A stretch of DNA of 64,000 nucleotides from Warburgia ugandensis (taxonomy: Eukaryota; Streptophyta; Magnoliopsida; Canellales; Canellaceae). Where the stretch lies: contig CP141137.1 of NCBI GenBank assembly GCA_035236585.1, positions 50,924,057 to 50,988,056 on the forward strand, in the 5' to 3' direction. Shown here piece by piece: positions 1 to 12,120 of this stretch; positions within the stretch are counted from its first letter, which is position 1, and every line of letters begins with the position of its first letter. The position numbers and the translations under genes are program-made. The notes below the pieces were generated by a model that saw only the letters and a list, made by a program, of their open reading frames with translations, had not been told where the DNA came from and made no database searches.

Positions 1-531
1 TTAATGTTTAAAATATCGACTAAACTGTATTGGAATAAAACAGCTTTATGCATGTTTCAGCTGCATGCATGGCATGTATGTGGGGGCTTAAATAGGAGGG
101 AACTGCTGAAGATCACTTTAGATGAATTTTCTCAAATATGGTGCAGTTTGTTGATTGTATCCTGTCTGCATAACCTTGGAAAAGGCTTCTTTATTGTTTG
201 CCCTGGGATGACTTGAAGTATCCCAGGAACTCAGCACGGATTGAAGTGCAGTGGTCGTGAATGGATGGTTGGAAGGCAGAGGATGGATGGAGGGTTTGTA
301 ATTCTTGTTCGTTATTAGTGAAGTCTTTCATGAAAGGGAATATACAGAAGTTTTGCTTTCCGCTTATAGTTGGTATGAAATTAATCTGATTTTGGTCTTG
401 TACCTTGAAGTAGGAAGAGACTAATTTCGTGTATATGTTCTTATTGCTTGCCACCTAAAGCGTCGATGTTTTGACACCATTTTAATGCTGGTTTATCTCA
501 TGTAGATGACCTTGTTTCTTTTTGCTCTTAG
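1..531. other. No supported gene; probably intron of the gene at 532-1542
   Basis: No open frame here is convincing on either strand. The stretch ends in a good splice acceptor (a T-rich tract followed by AG at 530-531). It is therefore most likely intron, possibly with an unrecognised upstream exon, of the gene whose last two exons follow. Inference from splice context only. Confidence 0.4.
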
Positions 532-1542
532 CTGTGGCACCGAGTCTCATGTGAAGAAGTGAAATATCTTCAGATACTTTTGATGCCTTACGCAAATATA
601 TCTGAGAGAAGTCTATGGGATATTTTATTCCCCATATGGGAAAACCCATCGCATATGCTCCTCAGCATTAAGGGTAAGCCATTAGTAATGGATAAAATTT
701 TATGGTGCTAAAGCTGTCGAGCCAGTTGAATTTGTTTCTGGTTTGAGTATGTTTAATTTTGTGCCACTCAGTTCCATGCCAATTTAGCAAGAATCCTCAC
801 CACATGACTTGAGATTTTTCAGTCCACTTAGTCAGGTTGTAAGGTCAACATAACTGATTATCTTGAACTTCATTGTCTTTAAAGAAAACTACTCATGACA
901 AAGTAAATATGCAGCATATTCTTGAATCATCACTGCATTCTTCTATTTTTGGGATAAAAGGGTGCCCGGTGCATGATGCTCCCGCGTGTGCAGGGTCTGG
1001 GGAAAGGGCAGACCACAAGGGTCTATAGTACGCAGCTTTACCTTGCATTTTGCAAGAGTCTGTCTCTATGCCTTGAACTTATGACCTCAAAGTCACATGG
1101 TGACAACTCTACCATTCGTGATCGATTTGTTCTTTATTATAATTTCTACTTTCTTGTTGCTATGGTTTAGCAGTGTACTAGTCTTCTAAACCTTTTTAAC
1201 AATGTAAACATATTTTCCTCAAAGAAATGGAAACATCTTATGTGCATCAAATGATCACATCATGAAACTCGGACGAAAACCCGGATTTCTTGTTGTTGAT
1301 ACTTGCAGAATTTGATATGAAATGATCAAAGGGCCTAACTTGTTAACCTTAACTTATTTATCTGCATCTGGTTCTTTGCTACCCTAGGAGAGACTAAGAG
1401 AAAGTTTGAAAGTGTTTACACTGGGGGAACTATGGACACCCCCGACTCTGGTCAAGTTTTCCAGTATTGGCACTGTTGTGGCTCTGAAGATCCCTTTGAT
1501 GCTGGATGCACGGCAGCTCCTCACTGTTCATATGATGATTAA
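532..1542 (+). CDS. 3' end of an unidentified plant gene with a Cys/His-rich C-terminus (two last exons, 5' part outside)
   Basis: Two exons splice in phase: 532-673 (donor GTAAGC, phase 1) and 1388-1542 (acceptor CCCTAG), ending in TAA at 1540-1542. The first exon reads LWHRVSCEEVKYLQ followed by an amphipathic stretch with Trp and Pro (SLWDILFPIWENPSHMLL). The second reads GGTMDTPDSGQVFQYW and then HCCGSEDPFDAGCTAAPHCS, closing with YDD-stop. The spaced Cys-Cys, Cys, His, Cys look like a small zinc-binding knuckle, but this is inference. The tail looks like a conserved plant protein tail I cannot name; membership in a plant F-box-like family is a weak guess. The intron (674-1387) carries an Au SINE in the opposite orientation. 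The start and upstream exons are not in the window. Confidence 0.6.
957..1119 (-). mobile_element. Au SINE, minus strand
   Basis: Read on the minus strand it carries the Au SINE body: TGTGACnnnGAGGTCA in the B-box region, TGCAAAATGCAAGGTAA, the GACCCTTGTGGTC block, the CAGACCCTGCA block, and a T-rich 3' end. The 5' head (GGGGAGCCTTGG) is missing. It lies in the intron of the left-edge gene. The family is identified by memory of the Au consensus and by more than ten related copies in this window. Confidence 0.85.
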
Positions 1543-3206
1543 AAATCACAGGAAGGGCTTGAAGCTTCCACAGACAAAATTCTACCATTGGCTACTCACT
1601 TGTAGAATCTTGTTCCGTTCTTCACATGGCTTCTTTGATCCTGGGTGATCTTCTCCACCAATTTGAAGACTTCAACAGTGAAAGACCCATGAAATGAAGA
1701 CAATGGTAAATGATAACAGTGAAGATTGGCAAATGCTTTGCTCTTTCAGTCACTGGGGGATGTATGTAAGCAAATTATGGATGCAATTTATTTCTCCAAT
1801 GGAATGGGCTCATTCCATAAGTGGCTGATTTCTGCATGGACTGGTGGAATTTTATAGTATTATTCTTCTTGGGATTTCATTCATTATGTATAAATACTTT
1901 GGACTTTGTTGTTAGATGAATCTAATATCTAATGCAATCTCTTGTGCACGGCAACGAAGAAGTGGACAGGAATTAGCACTTTCTTTGGGCTTGAGACACT
2001 GAGTGAGCTTGAAACCTGCTAGTGGGATATTGGTTCTTTGTAAATGTTTGTATTTTGTAATGCTTTTTCTTGTTCAGCTGATCGATCAGGTGTTTTCCAG
2101 TGAGTACTAGCCGTTGGATTGACAGCTATACTGTCTCTCTTTCCATGCCAATGGGCTGGAGAAATGAAATAGCAGCTAAATTTATAGAGAAAAGTATGGT
2201 TTGACTCCAACTGCGAATGCTTTTGGAATAACTACCCCAACAAAACATTGGTCAAATTATTAAACCTCAACCAGCACAGGGTTCAATCCTGACCTTCGGT
2301 CTCATTTTTCCAGGTCTCAATTTTCATTAAATGTAGTGATGGATCTGACATATGGGGCCCATGTGGAAACCACTTTGATGTCATTTTAACTTAAAAATGA
2401 GTGTCAATGTCGAAAGCTCCTTTTATCATAAAAAAAATGGTGCAAATATCATTTTTTGCCCTAAGAATTTAAAATGATGAAAAACTGAAAAAGCTTCCCT
2501 CTCTCTCTTTTTTTTTTTTACTGAAGCATTTGCAGATAATAAATCCTCTTCACAACCAAAACCTGGCAGAAAATAGTGAAGCATTAAAATCCATCTGAAA
2601 ACGTCTTCTTAAATCCCATTTCTACACAAAACCAACAAAATCCGGGCAGAAAGTGGTGCTTTTGATACCATTGTAAGAATAATTTTATTCTTTAAGCTGA
2701 TAGGACAAAAAAGAATGTCCCATATGAGCCTCTGATCTCAGACTCATCTCTGCATTTAATAAAAAATGAGATGGAAGGCCACGATTGAACCCTTCTTAGT
2801 TGTTGGATTCTAATAATTTGTACAATATTTTGTTTGGAAGAGTTATTCCAAAAGAACTGGCAGGTAGTTAACGGAGTCAAACTATACTTTTTCCAAACTT
2901 ATTTGTGGAGTCTAGACAGTTTCTCATCTGATCCGTTCATCTTGTGAGCCACGTCCTTAGATGGGTGCAACATAAGTTACTTAACCCTCATCCAAGGAAT
3001 GAGATTTATCCCGCAACATGAGCGGTTACGATTCCCCAACCTTGGGTCCCGCGGTACTCTTATCTGCCTTTGGAAATCCATGTACACGAACGCAGACCAT
3101 AAATATCTGGGTCTATTAATCTTCATTTATCCGAAAGAAAAAGGAAAAAAAATAAGCTGGTAATTTTACTGTTCCAAACGTACAACCTCAGCCTCATCTC
3201 CAGTCA

Positions 3207-3210
<4 letters not shown>
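1543..3210. other. Intergenic: 3' flank of the left-edge gene and promoter side of the ABCG7-type gene
   Basis: No gene is supported. The first few hundred bases are probably 3' UTR and terminator of the left-edge gene. The rest is AT-rich, with a polypyrimidine run near 2500-2518. No clear TATA box for the transporter gene was identified. The frames here are short and lack features of coding sequence. Confidence 0.5.

Positions 3211-3246
<36 letters not shown>
3211..3246 (+). repeat. (AG)n microsatellite in the 5' leader of the ABCG7-type gene
   Basis: Eighteen AG units end 3 bp before the ATG at 3250. GA/CT repeats near plant transcription starts are known binding sites for BBR/BPC GAGA-binding proteins; that role here is inference. 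Confidence 0.9.
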
Positions 3247-3249
<3 letters not shown>

Positions 3250-3250
<1 letters not shown>

Positions 3251-6200
3251 TGGTGCGCATTGGCGGGAATGGCGTGGGTCAGCTTCTGGCAGCTATAGCT
3301 GCAGCCTTCCTGATTCGTGTATTCTCCGGTCCCGGCCCCACGCTATCGCCGGAAAGCGAGCCCGAGGACGACGACAGTTATGCCGGGGAGGGAGACGAAG
3401 ATGAAGCTCCAGTTGCCGGAAAGGTTTCCCCAGTCGCTATCCGGTGGCGCAGTATCACTTGTACCTTGTCAGAAAAATCAGAAAAAACAGTAAGCTTGGG
3501 TTTTTTCTTTTTGTTGGTTAATTTGTTTTTCATTTTCTCATTTTTATTCTGAATTTTCTCTTGCTTCTTCTCGCTTTATTTTAGCATTTTTGTATTCATG
3601 CATGCTATTGGTTCGTTAATTTTTGTAAATCAAATTTATGTGAAGAAATAACAGCTGGGTGCTTGAATTGAGTTCTTGAACTCTTCTTGTTCTTCTTCAT
3701 ACTGTTATTGTTATTATCTTAAAGTGCTAGGTTAAACTGTGTAATTGTGTTCAACGAAATGGTAATTCGGGTTCAAGAAATTTCTAAACAATATTTTCAA
3801 CTGAGGTTTGACTGGAATTCGTTTTTCCATTGTTAGGTCCGCTTTCTACTTAGAGATATCACTGGAGAGGCGAAGCCTGGAAGGTTACTTGCGATCATGG
3901 GGCCATCGGGTTCGGGGAAAACGACACTGCTCAATGTGCTTGCAGGGCAGCTTGTGGCATCGTCCAAATTGCGTTTGACAGGACATATATATGTCAATGG
4001 GAGATCAAGCAGAAGTTATAAGTAAGTTTTGGTTGGATGAAGAAGAATTATGAACCGTTTTACGTTTTTGGGAGAAGATACATATTTTTAGGCTGCATTT
4101 TTGTTTGTTTTTTGCAGGGTTGCTTATGTGAGGCAGGAGGACCTTTTCTTCTCACAGCTGACAGTGCGTGAGACGCTTGCTCTTGCAGCTGAGCTTCAGC
4201 TTCCTGACATAATGTCGGTGGAAGAGCGCGATGAGTATGTGAACAATCTCCTGTTCAGGTTGGGCCTGGTAAGAACGGCAAAGTGTAGCCACTATCGAAT
4301 CTGAAAAATATATTGTACACAGATTGAACTGACAAATACTTGTTGCAGTTCAGTGAAATTTTACTTAACTGATATACTAACACAATTTAAATTACATCTT
4401 ATTTTAATGTACACATTTGATTAATAATGTGAATTTTGTGTATATTTAAGTGTAATATCTGGGAACTTAATTGCCAACTACCCTTGATTAGTTTTCTTAC
4501 ACACTCGTTAGAGACCAAACTGGAGCCTTCAGGTCAGCTGCACACTGATTATTATGACAAGTAGCATAATTCTGTTGGGGGATTAACTTTCATCTACAGA
4601 GTTGAACCTTCAGTGAAGTGGTGTTTTGCAATTTCAACTTGATAATTTTGATTGAAAGAGGAGAAGGTCTTTGAGGGCGTTTGATTTGGAGGCAAAGAAA
4701 TTTTAGATGGTTCCCTCCTCAAATATCCAAACCTTACACTGTTGTTAGTATCATCCTTGCTCAGGTAGTGTGTCTGGTGTGACAGGAACATCTTTGGTGA
4801 TATGTTTTTCCACTTATTCACACCTGTTGGTCCAGTGGATTCCAATGATTAAATGGGCTTCTTGTAAATAAATCTTGTAATTCTTATGTGTATTCTATTC
4901 TGTATTCTATAAATCTTGCCATCTTCTGATTCTCCATGACTGAAAAAAAAGAAAAAAGAGAGTTTCTTGTATAAACAGATTCAGACTCAACATGGTTTTC
5001 TGATCTTTCTGCTTTTTTGAGTATTCCATGCTTTCTATATCTGGTTTGCCAGAATCAGTTGAATTGGCTCGTCCTATGTTTCTTAAAACATTGTTCCTAA
5101 ATATTCATGTATTAATTGAATGATTTCATATTGTACTTATTTTTGAACTGAACATGTAATTATTTCATACCTTGACGTTGTTTAAAAATTTAAGATCTTG
5201 TAGTTAAGTTACTTTGACATGTAAGCAAGTATGATCTCCATCCTTCTGTTCTGGATGGTCATTTTGTTTTTCTCTTAAAGGTCAACTGTGCTGATTCAAA
5301 TGTGGGGGATGCAAAAGTCCGTGGAATCAGTGGCGGTGAAAAGAAGCGTCTATCACTTGCTTGTGAACTGATTGCAAGTCCATCTGTAATATTTGCAGAT
5401 GAACCCACAACTGGTATGCTTATCTTCTACTGCATTTCTAAATATATCTTTTTTCTGGGTCTTTCAAATAAATTGAAGCTTCTCCTATTCTTTTGTCGTA
5501 CAAGTGAGAAGTAGAATACTATTAGTGGCAGCACACTTAAGGGCTATCTGGCAATGGTCCATCTGTTTCCACTTTTCCCATTTCTAACTTGCTTTGGGAA
5601 ATGGTTTTCCAAGGGAGACTTTGTCATAGTGTAAGATCCCTCCATCAGCAAGGAAAAAGCAAAAAATCCTACCCAATAAGGCTGTTTTGCCAAAAGCCCC
5701 TTAGAAATATATCAGTTAATTCATTCATTTTACTACAAAAAAATAGTTAATATTATTGATTTGGTTTTTTAGGAACTGCTCCAAGTTATTGAGTTTAAAC
5801 CTTAATTGAGCAGTATAATGGTATTTTAATATTGCATCTTGTCCTTTTTGTATTACCAACCTAACAGCTGAAAATTATTTCTATGCTGGATTTTAATTTT
5901 CATATGCAGACGTGAAGACATATTTTGTTACATGCAGGACTTGATGCATTTCAGGCAGAGAGGGTGATGGAAACACTCCGACAACTCTCACAGGATGGAC
6001 ATACAGTTATTTGCTCTATCCACCAACCCAGAGGTTCAGTATATGGAAAATTTGATGACATTGTGTTGCTGTCAGAAGGCACACTTGTATATGAAGGCCC
6101 TGCACGAGAGGAACCACTGTCATACTTTGCAAAATTAGGGTAATCAGCTAAGTCTCTGTAGTCTACTATGTTCACAGATTAATATCTCAATTTCTTCTTT

Positions 6201-9200
6201 CTTTTTGGTTTATTTGTACAGCATGGTGTGCGTGTTCCTGATTACTATTGTTATCTAAGATTTGATTTGATTTTCCACCAAATGACAATTGTCATATTGG
6301 ATACATGGGTTGCATGCAGCAATTCGAAGTTGTTTAAAAACTGTTGTGAACTTGTTTTTCTCTTTCCAGTTGCAAGTTTGTCCCATTGAAATTTACCGCT
6401 TCTACTAGTAGCTAGTTCCTTTTACCTGAAACTACATGTTCTTAAGTGAATTAAGGTTCAAAAGATATTGAAACAAACAAGTAATACTTCTTGCTGTTCT
6501 ACAGTAAAAACCTGCTTCCAATTCCTTTAATGGTGCTTTTATACAACATTGATGTTTCCAGTTTTCGGATTACATTTATAGTGCAGAATTTGATTTCTCT
6601 ACCCAATCATTATTCAAGAAACTCCTTCATCATAATGTATTGCATCTAAATTTTGCTGTAACCTTGTATCTATAGTGCATTCTCTCATTAGGGTTACTGT
6701 CTAACATACTAACTATTGATAATCAACCAGGTATTATTGCCCAGAACATGTGAATCCTGCTGAATTTTTGGCTGATCTCATATCTGTGGACTATACTTCT
6801 GCTGAGAGTGTCCATGCTTCCCAGAAGAGGATTGACAATCTTGTTGAAGCATTCTCACAGCATGCATCAGATGTTTTATATGGAATCCCAGTCAAAGAGG
6901 TACCCTCAAAGTTTGTCAGAAAATCTGTCACTAAAAAGAAAGGTGGTTGGTGGAGGCAGTTTTGGCTGCTGCTTAAGAGAGCGTGGATGCAGGTAATTTA
7001 CCTTCCTATAGCCCAGGTGTTCTCTACTTCATAACTTTTATCAGCATCTCCACTTTCAAATTTCTTTACAGAATATGATTTTACCACATGAAGGTGATTG
7101 CAACCGTGTTGATTGTTATTCTTGTGTTTCTTTATGGTTGCTTATGATTGTCAATATTTTCTTAAGGTACCTCCACCCAGCAATAGAATAAGTAGGCATT
7201 GAAGCTCCCTTCTAAATATCTTTGGTAAATGAGAAGCCGTATCTTATGTGAAGTATAAAATATGCCTAGATTCTTATAAAATGCTGCGAGAAATTTTTTT
7301 CCTGTTGTTCCTTTTGCTTAAAGATCATCTTGTTTCAAATGTTTTCTGTTTATCTATTTATTTATCAATTGTCAAATTCTAAAGGATATCTGTGCAGGCT
7401 TCTCGCGATGGACCTACAAACAAAGTCCGGGCTAGAATGTCTATTGCATCTGCTCTAATATTTGGATCAGTGTTTTGGCGTATGGGAAGATCTCAGACAT
7501 CTATACAGGATAGAATGGGTCTGCTTCAGGTATATAGAAATACTGTCTTCTTGGAAGTAAGATGGTTAACACAATAAGTACAACCAAGGAGATTATACTA
7601 AATTGGGGAATTATATGAATAAACATGTGATGTTGTAATTGCTTGTTGAAGTGGACAAATATACACAAGTACACAGCCCCAGGAGTAAAACCTATGGGGA
7701 AAATTTACTTCAAAATACTGGATTCAATATCATAATAATTTGTTATCCATCCTTGGGAGATTTTGGTTTCATTTGCATGTCCCTCATGGCATTCTAGAGA
7801 GATTCAAGTGCATGGCAGTGGCTAAAAATGCAACAGTCATGCTACTATCCTAGTCAGTTGTTTGATGAGAGCTAGATTTGACTTATTACCTACAAAAGCA
7901 AACACTATTAGCTTGTTGCCTACTGCATCAGATGCTTTCCAACTGTGATATCCACCTGAACATCCATGGAAATCTTTATGAACCTAACTCTTTCTGAGAG
8001 AAATCTCTACTATTTTTAGCTGGATTTAACTTATAACTCTGCGTCCTTTTATTTTCAAGAGCTTCTTATGGAGAAATATCGAATCTGGATGGTGTCCCTT
8101 CAAACTTTTGCTACTTTGTCTGCTTCTTTTTGTTGACGGTGGTTTCAAGTGAAACATGTTTCTCTTCAATGTAGTTCTCTCCTTTGCTGAACTTCATCAA
8201 TGAGTTTTGAGTTCTAAATGTTAATTTTCAGACTGATATAAAGAACAAGATCTGGATAAAAGGAGTAATCAGAACAAAGCAACATGAAAGAAAGTATGGC
8301 TGGGTTTCCATCAGGAAACATGTTTTCCAGCCAAGCTGATGTCTTGACCATTTGTTTGCTTTGTTTATCTTTCATCTGACTAATCTGCAATTAGCTGTAG
8401 CATATTCAGAACTTGTTCTGTAAATAAAAGCAATATTGTTCTATGTACTTAAGGCCACCATTTTCGAGGATGGGAACAGTGCAGAGGTTCCTCTAATGAG
8501 GAAAAGAGTGTAACCCCATTAAGCTTCAACTGGTTTTCTTGACTTATATGGAAGATATTTGTTTTAGGTAATCTTTTAGTACCAATAAAATCTGGGCGAT
8601 GCTTTAGCGCATTAGTGGTTCCACAATGATAACCTTTGATATATCTACATTAACTCAATATTTCATAAATGAGCTTTTCCATAGATAAATCTTATTTACA
8701 TGAAATAGGATATGTATTGATCTGTTTCTTTGGGTCTTTAATTGCTGAAGGTTGCTGCAATAAACACAGCAATGGCAGCACTAACAAAGACTGTAGGTGT
8801 GTTTCCTAAGGAGCGTGCAATTGTTGATAGAGACCGGGCGAAGGGGTCTTATGCTTTAGGACCATATCTATTCTCTAAATTGTTAGCTGAGATCCCTGTT
8901 GGTGCAGCATTTCCATTAATGTTTGGTACAATTTTGTATCCCATGGCTCGTCTTCATCCTTCATTATCCAGGTGAAGTTCCTGATCCTCTGCATCAGTTG
9001 CCTTTTTGGGATTTCCGGTTTGATCTACTCCCATGTTACAGTTTTATACATTTTCAGTGGAAACTAATATTCTTAAGGAAAAGGTACAATTCCCTCTTCG
9101 TTCCTCCCAAAAAGTAGAAAATGGATTTATATTTCATTCTAAGACCACTATTGGGATATAAAAGGAGTAAAACAGTGACGAGAATTTTGAATATTTCTTG

Positions 9201-11940
9201 CAAAGACATCGATGCCTAGTGAACAGCTATAAAAAGTTTTAAGTATTTTTGCATATTCCATACTTCTGCTGGGTTTGAGCACTTAGCTGAGTGGTTGAAT
9301 GCCCTGTCTCAGAACCAAGAGGTTGTGTGCCCCAATCCACTTACCACTCATATCTGCAGGAAGCAACTGGAGATGCATTGCATGTTACTCAGACAAATAA
9401 TGTGCCCTTTTTAACGAGGAAAATTTCCAAATATCGGCCTGCCTTCTTAATGGTTTTCAAAATCCCAACTCCCTTTCATCATATTTTAAAACAAGATCTA
9501 TCTTTTTGGGTTTTCTTTCAAAGAGCCACCTGCTGTTAGACTCCTAATGGATTGTCTATAGCATTTACAGTTTATCTAAGGAAAGATGAAAATAGCTTTA
9601 ACATTAACTCTACGTGATCCTCAATCAACCCCCATTTGCACCCACTGCATGATTGGCTTTGACAAGCTGCTGATCACGCCATGACATATTGAGAGAAGCT
9701 GCTCACTGGAATTGGATTTTGGAGCTGTCACAAGCCAAAAACCTGCTTGCATGTAGCCTCAAATTAATGAATGGAATCAAAGTCGAAATAATTAATTTCA
9801 TTGATGTTTGACAATTAGAAAAGCGCATGTGAAGCTCACCTACTTGATTATGAGTCTTTCATTTATGGATCTCCCATGTCTTAAAAAGTCTCTCCCACAG
9901 GACTGTCATAAACTGATTCCTCTCCTTGTGAATACCTTTTCAATGAATATCTAATGTTCATCATCATCATGGCCTTATCCCAATTAGGGTCAGCTGCATG
10001 AATCTTGTTCCTCCATTCTCCTCTATCAATGGTCATGGCCTCATTTAGTCCAAAAGGTTTCAAATCTTTTCAGTTGTTATCTTGTACTTATATTTTTGAT
10101 CATCCATTTAAAGGCAAGAACTGGCCTCTGATTCAGGTTCTCCAATCTCATCCACACTAGATCCTAACAAGGGATTTACTTGGATCATTGAGCTAGTGGC
10201 TTCACTCGCACTTTTTGCTGGGATCACATATACATAGCAACTTACCACCTAAGAACTCTATTCTTTAAATGACCAATTTTAAGGATTTCTTAATTCATTT
10301 ACCAAGCAACCAGCACTCATTTTGTGACCTTGAAAAGATCACTTTTGAGGTTGCAGTATCAGATTCCACAAAACATCACCCCTGTACTGTACTACGAAAG
10401 GTTGCAAAGTCAACAAGAAACTGCGAACCAAGGTAGCATAAATCCTTGTTCAAGTATGGAATTTTCTAATTAATTTATTTGAGTGTGGTCCTTATTGTTT
10501 TCTCTTGCTCTCTCTTCTCTTTGTTTTTCTCAGGCCACTGTTGTCTCTCTCTTGCAATCAATAGCTAATGTTCTCTTTTCCAAAATATTATTAGCTTAAC
10601 TTACAAAAGTTGTTAACAGATCACAAAATGCATGAGCTTTGTTAGATGCTCAAAGTAGCAAAGCTAAGACTGTGCATGTCATTTTATCACCTCTGAAATG
10701 TTAAATCTTGCACTTCTGGTCAAATGATAGGATAAGTGGCAAACATTGTATAACCTGAAATATTAATTTCTAGATTCGGGAAGTTCTGTGGCATTGTGAC
10801 AGTGGAATCATTTGCCGCATCTGCAATGGGTCTGACGGTTGGGGCTATGGCTCCAACGACCGAAGCAGCAATGGCATTGGGGCCATCTCTTATGACAGTT
10901 TTCATTGTTTTTGGTGGATATTATGTTAACTCAGAAAATACACCAGTGATCTTCCGTTGGATCCCTCAAGTTTCTCTCATAAGATGGTAAGTTTCCTTAA
11001 ATGATGATATAGTTTTTGGTCAAAGGCCTTGTGTAATTTATCCAGACTCTAATTTTCAGGGCCTTTCAAGGACTTTGCATCAACGAATTCATTGGTCTTG
11101 AATTTGATCAACAGAACTCCTTTGACATTCAAACTGGAGAACAGGTACGGGGATAAAATGCATATAAAATGCTTCTATTATTTGATGACAAGGCAATTAA
11201 AGTATTAAACAGAAACCAGCTTGTTGGATTTCCAAGACAATTGAAGTATCAAGTATGCTTTATAGGTAAAGATTCACCTATTATTTCTGGAAAGGAAATT
11301 GTTTTTTGTTCATTTGCTGGGAAAATCAACTTTACTTCCTGTCATACCAAATGTTGAGCAGGGATTTGATTCCAACTTTGATGTTAGTGTTGTGAAATTC
11401 AGTTCCAATTCATATTCTAGTATTACTATCAACTGGACTTACAGAATCTTGTCTGGCATGGTAAATCACGGTTGCATCGATCAGTTTATATGTTTGTTCG
11501 TCTCTGGAAAAACCAGGGTACATTATTATGGTAATCTTGTAACCCAAAGGAAGCTAAGTACGACTCTTAGTACAGAATGAAGTTATAACATGGTTCAGCA
11601 TGAACTCGAGTACATGCTTCTATCATATCTGCAATGTTTGCCATGTAGCTGACCTCATTAATTGAGAAAGTTAAATGGCCTCTTTATGCAGTTTCTGGAA
11701 GTTTGATCCTTCTTTCTGCCATCTAAGTTTATGGTCGAGAAAAGCTTCTGATAAGAGTGTTTTCTATTGCAGGTCCTGGAGAGGTTATCCTTTGGAGGAA
11801 GTTGCATTAGGGAGACCGTGGTAGCACAGGGTAGGATACTGTTGTTCTGGTACTGGACCACTTACCTTCTCCTCAAGAAAAACAAGCCCAAATTCCAGCA
11901 GCTTGAGAATCCACGTCTGCAACTCCAGCCACTAGAGTGA
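3250..11940 (+). CDS. ABCG7: ABC transporter G family member 7-type half-transporter
   Basis: Eleven exons splice in phase: 3250-3489, 3837-4021, 4118-4268, 5281-5413, 5938-6139, 6731-6992, 7398-7529, 8751-8971, 10774-10986, 11060-11144, 11773-11940, giving 663 residues. An N-terminal hydrophobic segment (about 8-26) and an acidic linker precede the ATPase domain. Walker [10 protein letters not shown] is at 102-110, the signature ISGGEKKR at 208-215, Walker [13 protein letters not shown] at 228-239 and the switch His in SIHQP at 265. The C-terminal half is the ABC2 membrane domain ([17 protein letters not shown], then several hydrophobic spans and [14 protein letters not shown]). NBD before membrane domain is the G/WBC order. 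The sequence matches Arabidopsis ABCG7 (At2g01320) closely as I remember it. That protein has an extra C-terminal tail of some 50-60 residues; here translation stops soon after NKPKFQQLE. The start is set by the N-terminal match (IGGNGVG). The substrate is unknown; a half-transporter must dimerise. Intron 8 carries an RTE tail and a tRNA-like fragment. Confidence 0.95.
9272..9370 (+). repeat. tRNA-like SINE-head fragment in intron 8 of the transporter gene
   Basis: The text TAGCTGAGTGGTTGAATGC looks like a tRNA A box, and about 35 bp later GGTTGTGTGCCCCAATCC resembles a degraded B box. It is too mutated to be a tRNA gene; probably the head of a tRNA-derived SINE distinct from Au. Weak call. 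Confidence 0.35.
9958..10105 (-). mobile_element. RTE-clade LINE, 3' end fragment, minus strand, in intron 8 of the transporter gene
   Basis: Starts with (TCA)n and then ATGGCCTTATCCCAATTAGG, the reverse complement of the conserved RTE 3' end (CCTAATTGGGATAAGGCC followed by GATGATGAT). About 100 bp of the RTE 3' coding end follow, diverging towards 10105. The same 3' end occurs at 17379, 30966, 55612 and 62591. Confidence 0.8.
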
Positions 11941-12114
11941 TCGAGTAAATCTTTCATCTTGGAGAGTTGAGCCATATGCAATTAGTAGGAAGTATGCAAA
12001 GAAAGCATGATATCATGCATGACCAATACAAGAGAGATGTAATAAGCGAGAGGCTCTGAAATGCCTCAACGTTTCTGAAATCGTGAAGCCAAACAGCTGC
12101 AACAGTTTAGTAAC

Positions 12115-12120
12115 AATAAA
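12115..12120 (+). terminator. AATAAA polyadenylation signal after the ABCG7-type gene
   Basis: An AATAAA hexamer lies 175 bp after the stop codon. Position fits a plant 3' UTR; use is inferred. Confidence 0.45.

Noticed and set aside
9272-9370. tRNA gene
   Set aside because: A-box and B-box-like words are present but the acceptor and anticodon stems do not pair; better read as a SINE head. The same applies to 26690, 41225, 42940, 45005 and 61895.
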